A DNA stretch of 64,000 nt from Megalonaias nervosa (Eukaryota; Mollusca; Bivalvia; Unionida; Unionidae). The DNA is taken from NCBI GenBank assembly GCA_016617855.1, contig JAECUM010003734.1:1-64000 (forward strand). Direction: 5' to 3'. A model generated the notes under the pieces. It searched no databases. It was not told where the DNA came from and saw only the letters and a list, made by a program, of their open reading frames with translations. Position numbers and translations under genes: made by a program. Shown here one piece after another: positions 1 through 10,831 of the stretch; position 1 is the stretch's first letter, and every line of letters starts with the position of its first letter.

Positions 1-576
1 GTGACAGGCAATATAAACATGAGAGATAAAAAAATAACTACTACATATGTTCCAGTTAACCTTAATGATCTGACAAATAAAGCGTATGTTGATAGTCTGT
101 CTAGTGGCATAAAATGAACTAAAAATAATGTTGACTATATTCCAACACTTTACAGGGAAAGTGATAACCGAGTTGGGTTTGAGGTAAGCGCATCAGCATA
201 TCATCCTGAAAATTATCCTTATTACGCTTTCTCTGATAGACATGAGTGGACGACCAACGGAGAAGTTGAAAATTTTTGGATCAAAATTAAATGTCCTACT
301 GCAGTTGCTATTTGGCAATTTCATTTGCGCGGCAGATTAAATCCTAGTGTTGGCCGAATTTATAATTGCCAATTGGAAGGATCAAACAATGATATCGACT
401 GGACAACATTATATAGTGCAATAAATACGTATATTTCAACAGCACAATATTTTACAGTCCCGACAGAAAATATTGTTAACAAGTACTTATATTTTCGAGT
501 TAATGTTTTTGCTGCTGAACATCCATTTCTAGGACTAACAGCATTTCAAATATATACACTCGATGATCAGGTATGA
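1..576 (+). pseudogene. Virus-like fibre/attachment-type protein remnant, 5' end outside window
   Basis: Frame 1 is open from the window edge except for a TGA at 115-117, and ends at 574-576. The N-terminal part has the motif NLNDLTNKAYVDSL, similar to the short 'NKxYVD' repeats in tail-fibre or minor-capsid-like proteins of virus-like elements in invertebrate genomes. The C-terminal part resembles a discoidin (F5/8 type C) or galactose-binding fold: YYAFSDRHEW, then FWIKIKCP, then LEGSNNDIDWTTLYS, the usual 'GSNDGxNW' turn. Such domains bind sugars or surfaces. It lies 36 bp before the next decayed frame on the same strand, so the two probably belonged to one element. The in-frame stop suggests a dead copy, though a sequencing error is possible. 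The family assignment is from memory of similar cnidarian and mollusc proteins and is uncertain. Confidence 0.5.
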
Positions 577-612
577 TCATTGTGATCAAATTTAATCGAA
601 TGCTATAAAATA

Positions 613-1912
613 ATGACAGAACCACCAATTATAACTGTTGCAAGGGAATTTTATGATTATATTCTTAACCGTAGAAAACATTTTTTGGGTGAATCACTAG
701 CGGTACGTGCGATAAATACCACAAATTTTTTTTTCAATTTCAATGATAAACTCTCTATTGTTAGAGGAAGAAAAAAATTTGTTCGTGTTATGTATATGCG
801 AGGACCACAACTAAAAGAAGCAATAGAAAATTTTGAAGTGATAAGTAGATGCTGTCATCCTGAAGATTGTTTGGAAGAACAAAAACAAGTTGAAATCCTG
901 TTAAAAAAATATTGCTCGAGCTTGATTTTGGAAATTTAGATTTGATAATAAAATCGGACTTAATAAAAGCACGAGCTTATGGTAAAAGAGATGATATAAA
1001 AAAATCTGTAGAAGATATTCATGATAGTCTCAGCAGATTTATGGAATCTAAAATAATAATAATAAAAAGAAACAAGAAGTTATACAATAGTTTTTTAAAA
1101 CGAGAAAGTTTTAAGTATCTCGGTATGTACTACCACGACAAAGAAACTCTAATTAAAATCGTTACTATGGCATCAGACACTGAGTTAATTATTAAAGCTT
1201 ACGCAACCGCAATTTTGCCAATGATACGTAAAAAACCCCAGAATTTGATCCGATTATTGTTGACAGATCTATAAGGATAATCAAAAATTTTGACGATGAA
1301 ATTAGTGATCTTAATGATATTGAGCGAGAAAAGTTTTTTGATAAAGTCAGCCAAACAGATTTAGTAGCAAAGCCTGATTCTTATTTTGATATAGATGAAG
1401 CGGATGATCTTCCATTTCCATCAATCCACCGCTCTAGGCTATTGTCATTACGAAATTATTACAATGAAGTTGAAAAAATATTCACAAAACAATATGAAAT
1501 ATTATTTTTTAAAATAGCTTCTGCTATTGGTCTGCCAGCAAACGAACCAAAATTACTTAAAAAATTAATGCTAGCAAATTTCGTGGTCGCATATGCAATT
1601 ATCAGACAACATCTTGTTTTAAAAAATTACACGTTAGATCAAGTAAGCTTGGTATTAGGGTATACTGATAAAACAGAAAGCGATTACAGCAATTTGGTGA
1701 ATGAAACAGATTTGTATGAACATGAAGTAGGAAATACTTTTGACTCATATGCTTGGTTAAAGAAAAATGAGGTACTAACAGATGAACGATACAAGGATAC
1801 TTCGTTAGATGTTTATGACAAGTACAGAATTTTTATAGCTGATCCTAATAATAAAAAGTTCCGCGAGTTTCTTGATTCAATTGCTGGTACCAGAACTTTT
1901 GTTTTTGTATAA
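613..1912 (+). pseudogene. Unrecognised alpha-helical protein of the same virus-like element, frameshifted twice
   Basis: Three overlapping or abutting frames on the plus strand behave like one protein of roughly 430 residues. The first runs from ATG 613 to about 903, the second from about 910 to about 1230, and the third from about 1235 to the stop ending at 1912. Both frame changes fall at A-rich homopolymers (902-908 and 1229-1234), where slips or sequencing errors are common. The product is lysine-rich and mostly helical, with no motif I can name. Its position between a fibre-like gene and a small membrane protein suggests a structural or replication-associated gene, but no function is assigned. 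The next frame begins 14 bp after the stop, which is tight, virus-like packing. Confidence 0.45.
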
Positions 1913-1925
1913 AAAAAATTGTATA

Positions 1926-2418
1926 ATGAAAAAACATATCATCGATTTCAACCACATTTCAGAAGAAATTCCAAAACAAGATGTTGACGCACTAATGCAA
2001 TATTATAAATTTTATCACAAAATCCTCTGGTGTGTAAAGGAATGTTATAAATAATACCGTAGAATACTTCGAGTAATATCATATGTGCCATTGTTAATGA
2101 CCAGCTCTGGTATAATCTCAAGTGGAGCATTATTAAATCCGTTTTTGTTAATAATATCTGGTGTCGGTGTCTCTCTTTCAACACTTGTAAAAAAAATTGA
2201 ACCTAAACTTGAAACAAAAAAAAAATTCTTGTAAAACAGCAAGTATCACTTACAAAAAATTACTTGATCAGATACGATCTTACTTGCGAGGTGTAAAATA
2301 CGATATGGACGATTTAATACGCGAGTTTCGTATTATTGACAGTATGTTAACAGATATCCTACCAATGAGAGTCAGCAGGTACGAAAAAAATTATCATAAA
2401 ATATGGTTACAACAGTAG
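1926..2418 (+). pseudogene. Small protein with hydrophobic segments plus basic helical tail, frameshifted
   Basis: The remnant starts at ATG 1926 and shifts frame near 2030-2050 and again near the A-run at 2215-2225. The middle part encodes two hydrophobic stretches rich in Gly, Ser, Leu and Ile (about 2065-2180). A lysine-rich stretch follows, then a helical tail ending at 2418. Similar proteins (two hydrophobic segments, then a basic 'KK-KHEK' helix) accompany fibre-like genes in virus-like elements of cnidarians and molluscs; this is a recollection, not a search result. Same strand as its two upstream neighbours. No function is assigned. Confidence 0.35.
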
Positions 2419-2420
2419 TA

Positions 2421-3600
2421 GATCATCTTTTCAATTTTTGTAGAGGGGTGGGGGGTGGGGTCTCTGGTCTAGAATCCGCATTTAGTTTAGGATCAGCCTA
2501 TTATTATACTGAAGAAAAAAAATAATATTTTATCACTAAAAGTTAATACAGCAGGCCCTTGGAGTTTTGGTCCAGAATCTGTTTTTGGTTTAGGATCAGC
2601 CTATTAGTTTACTACTCAAAACATTTGTCAGTGTGGTATAATGTAGTTGAATCGCTGAGCACACTGAAACAAAGTCAGTAACGATCTGTACCTGTTGCTC
2701 TTTAGAACATTGAGTACAGTGAAACTAGGTTGTGTGCTGACCGTTTCAACAAACACCCATGCTGACCATCCAACACTCCTCCGTACAAACTAGTGTCATG
2801 CAAACAAATGTTACGGTGTCTCTTCGTCACTTGTAATGTGACGATACAATATTATAACCTTGCTGCGATAGGCGAACTCATTGTCTGTTTTACTGCCAAC
2901 AGCAGCATATTGTTACATTTTACCATTTAAAAATGGATGCTCGTTACTTCTGTATTTTTGTAGTTCGTACTGTCACCAAAAACAGATAATATTGTTCCTT
3001 TAAAATAATCAAAGGGAGAGGGTGTATAGTGCGATAACAAACACACATAGTTACCAACTAACACTTAACTTTCAAAGTAATGTTTTAGGTTATGATACGA
3101 TAGAATGACAACACTCGTTCATACAAAACTGCATCTAAATTTACATTCCATCACTCCCTGCAAACTAATGTATAGGGGTATTATATGTTAAGATATACAA
3201 GGGGTAGGGAATTTGTTTCACACAAACAGCCACAGTTATCATCCAACGGGGATGAGGAATGGAGTATGACATTTATTTGTTTCACAGAAACTCACGTATA
3301 TATACAAAAACGTAAAATAGCATTAGTGTTGAATATTCTCTTTTCTGAATATAAGGGTTGAATGGTTTTTGTTATTAAGGCTAGTTAACAGACCTTCTCA
3401 TTCTGCGCCAGCACAAACTTTTCTTCACCGGTGGTTAATACTCCAGTTATCTTTCTAAACACCATTGTCTCTCGACACAAATGCATCTATCAGTTATTAC
3501 GACTCTATGATCTTAAAATAAGTAATAGAAAAGAGTGAGAAGCAACAAGTCCAACATACAATGTTACATTACAATAGCGTATAATGAAAAAAATATAAAA
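2421..3600. other. Spacer with one diverged direct repeat; no gene seen
   Basis: No coding signal. A G-rich patch lies at 2443-2461. Two diverged copies of a roughly 50-bp segment ending in 'tttaggatcagcctatta' lie at about 2462-2505 and 2558-2606. The rest could be the edge of the element to the left or a decayed LTR, but I see no paired terminal repeat. Confidence 0.4.
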
Positions 3601-3619
3601 ACCTAACCCACACTGCAAA

Positions 3620-4520
3620 TTAAATGTACATAACACAGTTACTGCTGTCTCTTATTGATGTTTTTATTCTTGCAATAGGTACACGTAGGATCAGAAACTT
3701 GATTTCTAAAAGTTGTGCCAGTTTGAGGCTGAGAAGTGCTCGTATTAGACTGAAATAGTTTTTTTGTTTACTAGAAGACTGCTGAGTGGAAGACTTACTG
3801 ACAAAGGAAATTTTATAAGCTAAGATATACGCAGCTGTATGAACAGCATTTTCTAAAGGTTCCATCGTATGCTCATCGGGGTAAGTCTTAACGTCACAAT
3901 GGACGCAGTTCTTGATCTCTTCAACTAATATGAGTTGTCTGAGATTTGCGTGATCTTGACCAACTTCTTGGCTAAGGACCACCTATCAAATAACTGCTCT
4001 TTTTATATTGCAAATTCAACATGGGTTTGTCCATTTTCTTTCTCTTTAATGTTCCTAAACTTTTGTCGATAAGTCTCCGGTACCAACTCTTAACCCTTCA
4101 AGATTCATTCCTTAACCAGATCACAATCAGCACCTTGCTGTACTGACAAGGAAGTGTAGATGTCATGAGATTTGCCAAAAAGTCCACTTTGTAATAATAG
4201 AGTCCAATGCTCCCTTGGCCATTTCAAATTTTCAGCAAATTTTTTAAAATGAGGAAAATATTTATCTATTTCTTTTTCCTTAAAAAGGGATACTAACCTA
4301 ATATTTGTAGTAACATCAAAACCTGAAATTGTGTGTAAAATGGAGGATTGCTTTCACTTGCCAGCTCTAATTCTTTTGATCTAAACTGAAATTCCCTTTC
4401 TTCACGAATTAACTTCCGTAGGTGGCCACAATTCAATTGTATTCATTGTCCCATAATTCAACACTATATCTTTGCTTTTCCTGTTCATATTTTAGAATTT
4501 CTCTTCATCGGCCAGAACGC
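3620..4520 (-). pseudogene. Ty3/Gypsy-type retrotransposon gag fragment, broken
   Basis: The minus strand, read from about 4345 down to 3620, encodes a gag-like matrix/capsid region. In order it shows a 'LFKEKEIDKYFPHFKKFAE' start, 'WPREHWTLLLQSGLFGK', 'ELVPETYRQKFRN' and 'LRQLILVEEIKNCV'. These are the typical blocks of Gypsy (Metaviridae) gag proteins in bivalves and other invertebrates. The frame is interrupted by several stops (for example between the LLLQSGLFGK and ELVPE blocks) and a frame change near 3985. No protease, reverse transcriptase or zinc knuckle follows before 3600, so only the gag part remains. No LTR pair is recognised. Gag would form the particle shell; this copy cannot. 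Confidence 0.75.
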
Positions 4521-4680
4521 TTGGTGAGGTTCATCTTGTGGAGTTACAATTCGAATTTAACCTTCACTGGCTAAATTGCTCGGCAATGGGGTCACACCCC
4601 TCTCCCTGTATTTCTAATTTACCCTTCACTGGCCAAAACGATCGGCGAGGTCTATGGGTTCCCCTCCCCCTTGCAGTTCT
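4506..4680. repeat. Three diverged ~60-bp tandem units
   Basis: Units beginning 'ttcatcggccagaacg', 'ttcactggctaaattg' and 'ttcactggccaaaacg' follow one another at about 60-bp steps, just upstream (on the minus strand) of the gag remnant. They may be part of the retrotransposon leader. The open frames across them on both strands look accidental. Confidence 0.5.
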
Positions 4681-4996
4681 GTTTCTATCTGACTGCTTTA
4701 TATTCCCAAAACACATCAATATATGCGTGGTAACGTGCTTTCCACACAGCACCAAACACATGATTGTCCTTAAAATCGCGACGTCAGTATTGCTCATTGA
4801 GTATACCTTATGTTCACTCTGAGCAACATGTTTTGCTCAAACTGTAATTTGACGGGTTTGTGTGACATGTGATGTTTTTGCATAGTACAAAGCTCCGTAG
4901 GTTTGTATGACTGGCTGACTGGACATGGGTATGTTGTCTCATCCACGTGCTCAAAGAACGATGTATATGAAGATAGAACAGGACATTTATAAAATT

Positions 4997-5040
4997 TAAT
5001 AATAATAATAATAATAATAATAATTAAATAATAATAATAA
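4997..5040. repeat. (AAT)n microsatellite
   Basis: Repeated 'aat' units with minor interruptions. Confidence 0.9.
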
Positions 5041-6930
5041 AGAAAAACCAGAGAAAGATATTAAGCCCTGCAAGTATGTTTCTATCTGGAGAAGGTAATA
5101 TTAATTTATGCGGAGCATTTGCTGGAGGTTATCAGCGTTTACATTTCGCATCTTTGATCACATTAAATCATTTTTCATTGTAAAGTCCAGGTCTTTCCTC
5201 GGCACTAATCATCGTTTGTATGCCTGGAAGATTTGTACGATCTGTTTTAGCTATAAATATATGTTGCTCAAGTCCTAATAGCAGTAGAAACAAATTAGCT
5301 AACTTCCATCTAATACAATTTTTTCGACAAAAGATGAAATCATTTTCTTGAATTTAATGAACTTCATAATAACATTGGAATAAATTAAATGTTAATGAAA
5401 TTTTTAACAAAGAAAATAAATACTTTATAGTAATTGTACTTGTGTGATGTTGGTAACAAATTATTAACTCCTAATAACATCATTAATTAATGTACACAAC
5501 TTTAACACACGCAGGTGCAGCAGGTGCTTTCAAAACCTCTGGCTAACGGAATCATGTGTGAATGAATGATAAACGATTAAACAAAGAATTTAATATTATG
5601 AAGACTTTATGGTCTAAATTAAATAATAGAAAAGAGCGAAAACCAACAAGATTTTTTCAACAAATAATTTATTTTCCTAAATTACAAAATTAAAATTTTA
5701 AAGAACTTACAGTATTGAGAATTAAATCCCAAATAGCCCCAAAAGTTATATCACATGTCCTAATTAATAAAGTTCTAATTAAATTCGAGTGGTGTTCGAA
5801 ATAAGATTCAGCGCTGAAGGCGTTGATGTGCACATAGTCTTTAATGTACTAATGTACCTGTAGCCTGAAGTGTTATGATGTACGATAGGTCCTCAAATTA
5901 ATCACAATAATATAATCCAATCTGTCCTTGTCTGAATTCACTATAATTCCAAATTAATGTTTCTAAGAATATTATTTAAGAGCACTTTTATTTCCAAAGA
6001 ATAATAATTTGAATAAATAATGTCACCCAGATCAAATCTGAATACAACAATACAAATGATTCTGCTACAAGATGTTAAAGCAAGAATGAATAATACAAGA
6101 CACAAAAGAAAAACTAGGATAAGGGTGGAGTTAATTTCTAGAAAATTTTAAGCTGTCAGCAAGATAAAATTGGTACTAAAATTATAACAAAGAACATGGT
6201 AAACATAATGTCCTTGACTCAGATCAATATAATGATCCTAATTTTTAACCCACACTAATAGGGAAATTATTAGCGTTGTATTATTTGTTTACCAAAATAA
6301 AGGTTACTGGTCAGGAAGACAATGAACTTGTTTTTGGACAAGGTCAAGTCCAAAATACAATTATACATACCATAGAATTACGGAGAGAAAAAACTAACAA
6401 CAATACAAATTAAATACACATAGCAATATACCTACTTCAAACGAGCTTGTCGAACACGTTCTTGGAAAAATTTCGGATAATTCCAGTTGTACGCACATTC
6501 GTATAATGCATAAATATTCCCAGTTTTTATTTATTCACAGTGGTATTTTAACAAATTTCAGTTCAATGCAAGATCGGTCATACATTGGACACAGTCTCAC
6601 TGTCACTATTGCACACTTCACGCAGACTGCGTAGCAGTCATTTCCTTTGATTTAATTCTGCTTCCGAAATTCTTCTAAATATTAACAGAAAAAAGATTAA
6701 ATAATGTGTCCGTCTTCTTCAGAAATCAAGTGGCGAAATAGGCGAAGCTCGCATAGCGACTCCAAAGTACTTTGGAAATAATTCCGTGAGGAAAAAATCT
6801 TGAAATCATCGGATAAGTTAGATGACTGAGACACGGCGACATTCCATGGACATATTACTTATGTTGTTGATATTTCCTATACGCTATCCCGTGTCATCAT
6901 GTAGCCATTACCTGTCGCGTTACCTCGCTG
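5041..6930. other. AT-rich spacer; no gene seen
   Basis: No open frame with recognisable protein content on either strand. A short segment around 5620-5660 ('aatagaaaagagcgaaaaccaacaag' type) resembles one at 3520-3560 ('aatagaaaagagtgagaagcaacaag' type). This hints at a shared repeat, possibly decayed LTR material, but too little matches to name it. Confidence 0.4.
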
Positions 6931-6937
6931 ATAGGAC

Positions 6938-7036
6938 ACTTCATGTATGTGTAATAAAGACATCTCCTGAATGTGTAATAGCGACTCCTTGTGAAGGTTT
7001 AATAAACACTTCATGTATATGTAATAAAGACATGTT
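6938..7036. repeat. Short minisatellite, 22-24 bp unit, about four copies
   Basis: Units of the type 'acttcatgtatgtgtaataaag' follow each other with substitutions. They create leucine- and histidine-rich open frames on the minus strand, which are artefacts. Confidence 0.6.
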
Positions 7037-7202
7037 GGGCAACCTACTTTGCTTTTTTGTCGGGCAATAATTGGTCCTAGTAAGAGAAAGAAGATCTTAA
7101 AATCGACTGAAAATAAAAATAATAATAAAGGGTCTGAGGGTAAATACATTCAAATAGCTGAATAGTATGGGATTCTTGAGACCAACAACAACTTCAGTAA
7201 TT

Positions 7203-7530
7203 GTGTGTGTGTGTGTGTGTGAACTGGATTTTTAACGTAGTTTTAACAATTTTTCAGTCATATCGCTATGATGTCTGTATTGTGGCAGTTTATAGTGATG
7301 TCTAGCACTGGGGCATCATGCCGCAGACATATAGCAGGATGGCCCACCCAGTCACATTGTCCTGACACCAGGCCGACCAGTCCTAACACTAACCTCTTAA
7401 TGTTGAGCACCAAGCGAGGCAGCTGTTAGTACCATTTTTATAAGCCTTTGATATGACTCGGCCGGGGATCGAAACCACAACCTCCCGCATCAGAGGCGGA
7501 CGCTCTAACCACTAGGCCACCGGAGCGGTC
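7203..7530 (-). mobile_element. tRNA-derived SINE, family A, minus orientation
   Basis: On the minus strand the element opens at 7530 with a tRNA-like head holding an A-box (TGGCCTAGTGGTTAGAGCG) and a B-box-like GGTTTCGATCC. About 230 bp of body follow, ending in a (CA)n tail seen as gtgtgtgt at 7203-7221. A second, more diverged copy lies at 22707-23030 in the opposite orientation and matches over nearly its whole length, including the (AC)n tail. This pairing establishes the ends. It would be mobilised by a LINE partner; it has no coding capacity. Confidence 0.85.
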
Positions 7531-8220
7531 TTCAGAAATTGTGCCGGCAGTATGAAACAATATGCACAAGGCAAGTATAATTTACGAAATTAAGTCACCA
7601 GTACTAACCTTTCAAGGTTAATAACAACATTAGATAATCAACATACAGTATTCCCTCAATGTAAGTTTCATCATATGTTTGACCTATTATTAGTGAGGAC
7701 GAAGAAGTAAGGTTAACGAAAAATCACTTGTGCTTCGTACGAAAAACTGCGATTGTTTATTAGTTCTATAATATAGATCAGCTAGTCTGTAATATAAAAG
7801 TGATAAAGAAATAAAAATGTTTTAAAGGAAAAGTAACTCGTTCAACGAAACGTAAGAATGACAAGGCGATCTGCGTCGTTTTGACTGGAAATATTTTGCC
7901 TGCCACACATAAGAATCATATGCACACTAATAAAGGAGGTAAATATTAACCGCATATCTCTAGTTTAAAAATTATTTTTTCGGAAAAATAGATAAACAAA
8001 TATCACATACCATACAATGATCTGCTGGGTTTTAAGGTCGGATTATAACACTTCGTACATATAAAATAAATTTGTAAACAAACATTTAGCCACTCCACCC
8101 CACCCCCCTAAAAATCCCCAACAAAAACTAAATAAATCCCAATGAACTAAATGCATGATTACTTGAAAGTTTAATAAACTTATATGAAAGTAACATGTAT
8201 CACGGTGTTCTTTTGCGCTG
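7531..8220. other. Spacer; no gene seen
   Basis: AT-rich sequence without a supported coding or RNA feature. Confidence 0.4.
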
Positions 8221-8224
8221 TGCG

Positions 8225-9060
8225 GCTGTCAGGCAGTGGTTTACTAACAATTAAATGAAAGCAAATCCTGATAAGTTCCAAACTATTTGACTTGGAAAGA
8301 AAACCGACAAACAACTTGAGACTTTTTCCTCTTGCAAGGCTAATACATCTTGTGAAGACTCGATAAATCCACCTGGGATCACTTTGGACTCAATGCTAAA
8401 GTGTAATCAGCAAATCGCTGAATTTTGTCAGAAAGCATCTAAACAATTAAATGTGCTCAGACGAATTGGAATATACCTTGCAACTGAAGAAGACTGGCTG
8501 TGTACAACTCTCTCATCACGGCAAACTTGAAGTGCTGTCAGTAGTTTCACTAATATAACAAAGATTTAAATAAAAGATGAATTAAAAAACAACAACAACA
8601 ATAACAAAAAACAAACAAACAAACAAACAAACAAAAAACAACAAACAAACAAAAAACAAAAGACCCCCCCCCCCAAACAAACCCCAAAAGAAACCCAAAC
8701 AAAACAAACTTCTACGGAAGAATGGAAGCGCTCTGAGATTTATTTTCAATGATTTCAAGAAACCTTAGTCTGAACTCTTGAGTGGGACAAATAGTTCAGC
8801 TAAAGATCATGACACTTAAATGATTAAAATTGTAACCAAGAACTGTTATTACTCTTCTTTTGGTATATAAATAATGGAGATATTGTTTTTAGATCACCCA
8901 GATATGGGTTACAATATTTTAGGTATGTAGGAGCAGAAAAATTACGGAATTCTGCCCCCCCCCCGCCCCCAATAATATACGAACACCCACATATGTTAAC
9001 AATTTTAAATCCTTCCTAAAGATCTGGTTTGGGAGCTTATTGTGTAAATTCTCGCTGCTG
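8225..9060 (+). pseudogene. Non-LTR retrotransposon (LINE) reverse transcriptase, 3' fragment, dead
   Basis: The plus strand shows the blocks that close many invertebrate LINE reverse transcriptases: 'NQMKANPDKFQTI'-like text (8255-8290), 'PPGITLDSMLKCNQQIAE' (8372-8425) and 'KASKQLNVLRRIGIYL' (8430-8482). After a degraded, A-rich gap come 'FRSPRYGLQYFRYVGAEKLRNS' (8888-8955, shown here in part) and 'NFKSFLKIWFGSL' (9000-9040). Frame changes and stops separate the blocks. The catalytic palm motif lies upstream of the preserved part and is missing, so this is a 5'-truncated copy, as expected for LINEs. The sequence to about 9430 may be its 3' UTR. The clade (Jockey, CR1 or RTE type) cannot be told. 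Confidence 0.7.
8585..8710. repeat. A-rich (CAAA)n/(CAA)n low-complexity tract
   Basis: Runs of 'aaac' and 'aac' with a C-run. It lies inside the LINE remnant and separates two coding blocks. Confidence 0.85.
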
Positions 9061-9758
9061 GTACCTTATTTTTTTAGCGTGTTAGTTTCTTGTCTTATGT
9101 ACATGATTGTAGCATTTGGCTGCCCTAAATGTTGGTTTGTGAAGTTTACACCTGGTTTCTTTTGATTTTTCTCCCTTTGGATGATACCTTTAATAGTGAT
9201 ATGCTTCCGATGTATGAACACTTATCATGTATGTGTGCTTTTGTATATTCGGCATAGTCCTATCCTTGTCCTTGTATATTAAAATCATCAGTTTGCATGT
9301 AAATGATATCTTAAGTATGTATTGGCCAGCTATTATTTTTAATCAATGTATATTAACACCACATGTAAATGTGAAATATATTCTAATAATGTAAATTGAC
9401 TTCTATGCATTTAATTTACCCCCCCCCCCAAAAAAAATTATAAATTGTTACGGTGGCCAGGGGCAGTGGAGGATTGTAAATGTGGAATGGCTAGCTATTA
9501 CGCATGTGTACTTTAACACTGCACACAGTTGAAGAGAGAGTAGAACACTTTTCGCGTGAAATGATTTTCCTGGATGGATTATTAAATTATAAATTATAAA
9601 TGGGGAGGGGTATGCAGTTTTGGCAAAGAAGCATAATTTTATAACTAGACAAAATACAAAATAATGTATATTGTATGTTTAATTGTTGAAGTAAATTGTT
9701 ATATTATTGTTTATAGTCGCTAAAATAGTTCGAACGAGCTAATGTTTCTTCTTGTCTA

Positions 9759-9794
<36 letters not shown>

Positions 9795-10319
9795 CCAAAA
9801 GATAAAAATAAACAACATCAGTCAAAAAAAAAGAAAAAAAAAAAAAAGAACAAAAGCACATCACAATATGGTTCAGTTTGTTTACTGTTTCTAGTTATTT
9901 CCCCTTGTTGGATTCCTCACGTTTGAAACGACAAATAGTATGCCACAACATACCCAAATCGATCCGTGCATATGGGTCTTATCATGTCAACATAATCTCT
10001 CATCAAGGAAGAAGTCGTCTTCTGTATATCAAACTCCGCCAGCCAGAGTTATAAATTTACGAAAGGTTTTGATTTTAGTGAAAGAATCCCGTTACCGATT
10101 TTGCACACCTGAGATACACAACGTGAACCTGGCAACCAACCAAACGATATACACCTGATGAAAATGTCAGTATGCTTCAATTTGCGTCCCAATTTCAGCA
10201 TGACAGAGGGTCAAATTGGAAAGTCATAAAATCGACGGACCTACTCAAACAACACATGAGCACATTTTACTTATCATGCAAAGGCTAATTTTAAAAGTTA
10301 CATTTAGGGTCTAGTTGGG
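9061..10319. other. Spacer upstream of NEK4 with short simple repeats
   Basis: Possible LINE 3' UTR to about 9430, then AT-rich sequence with a (CAA)n run at 9765-9796 and an A-rich run at 9826-9848. No gene is supported. Confidence 0.5.
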
Positions 10320-10471
10320 GAAACCCCCTGGAGGTGAGGCTTAGGTGATGTCACATTACTTTTCCATTGTTCCGCGACAAAGGCAGGTTCTTCAGTGACT
10401 AATTGCGAACACTTGTGGAATCGTGTTAAATGAGCTGATGAACATAAAACGTTGACAGTTACATTTCAAGA
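10320..10471 (+). promoter_or_regulatory. Probable NEK4 proximal promoter / 5' UTR
   Basis: This 150-bp stretch before the start codon is less AT-rich than its surroundings and has a CRE/ATF-like TGATGTCAC at 10347-10355. Two out-of-frame mini upstream ORFs precede the start: ATG AGC TGA at 10430, and ATG at 10438 with a stop ending at 10455. No TATA box is obvious. The transcription start is not visible, and a noncoding first exon could lie further upstream. Confidence 0.35.
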
Positions 10472-10570
10472 ATGAGTGACTCGATCGATCAGTTTGACTT
10501 GATCAAGAATATTGGAAAAGGCAGCTATGGTGAAGTCACACTTGCTCGACACAAAAGAGATAGAAAACAG
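10472..10570 (+). CDS. NEK4: NEK4 exon 1 (residues 1-33)
   Basis: Start codon through ...RDRKQ, phase 0, donor CAG|GTAAAG. It holds the glycine-rich loop GKGSYGEV. It is separated from exon 2 by a 5-kb intron. Confidence 0.92.
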
Positions 10571-10769
10571 GTAAAGTACCTTTAGAACAAAGAGAGACTT
10601 GTAATGAATTTCTCAAAAGAGCTAGAAAATATGGAAAGTATTTTCAGGAGAAACTTTTGGTACTTTTTTATGTTCAAGGGACATATTGTGTATCCCAGCA
10701 GGTTATTTTCTGTCATTAGTAGAATACTGCCTCCATCTCCATCATGTCTGTTCATGGAAGGGTGTGTGT

Positions 10770-10831
<62 letters not shown>

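Noticed and set aside
2443..2461. G-quadruplex candidate
   Set aside because: The run is a single imperfect G-rich patch without four clear evenly spaced G-tracts on either strand in a promoter context; too weak to report as a feature.
7450..7530. tRNA gene candidate on the minus strand
   Set aside because: It has A- and B-box but is the head of a SINE: the stems do not close well and 230 bp of shared body follow in a second copy.
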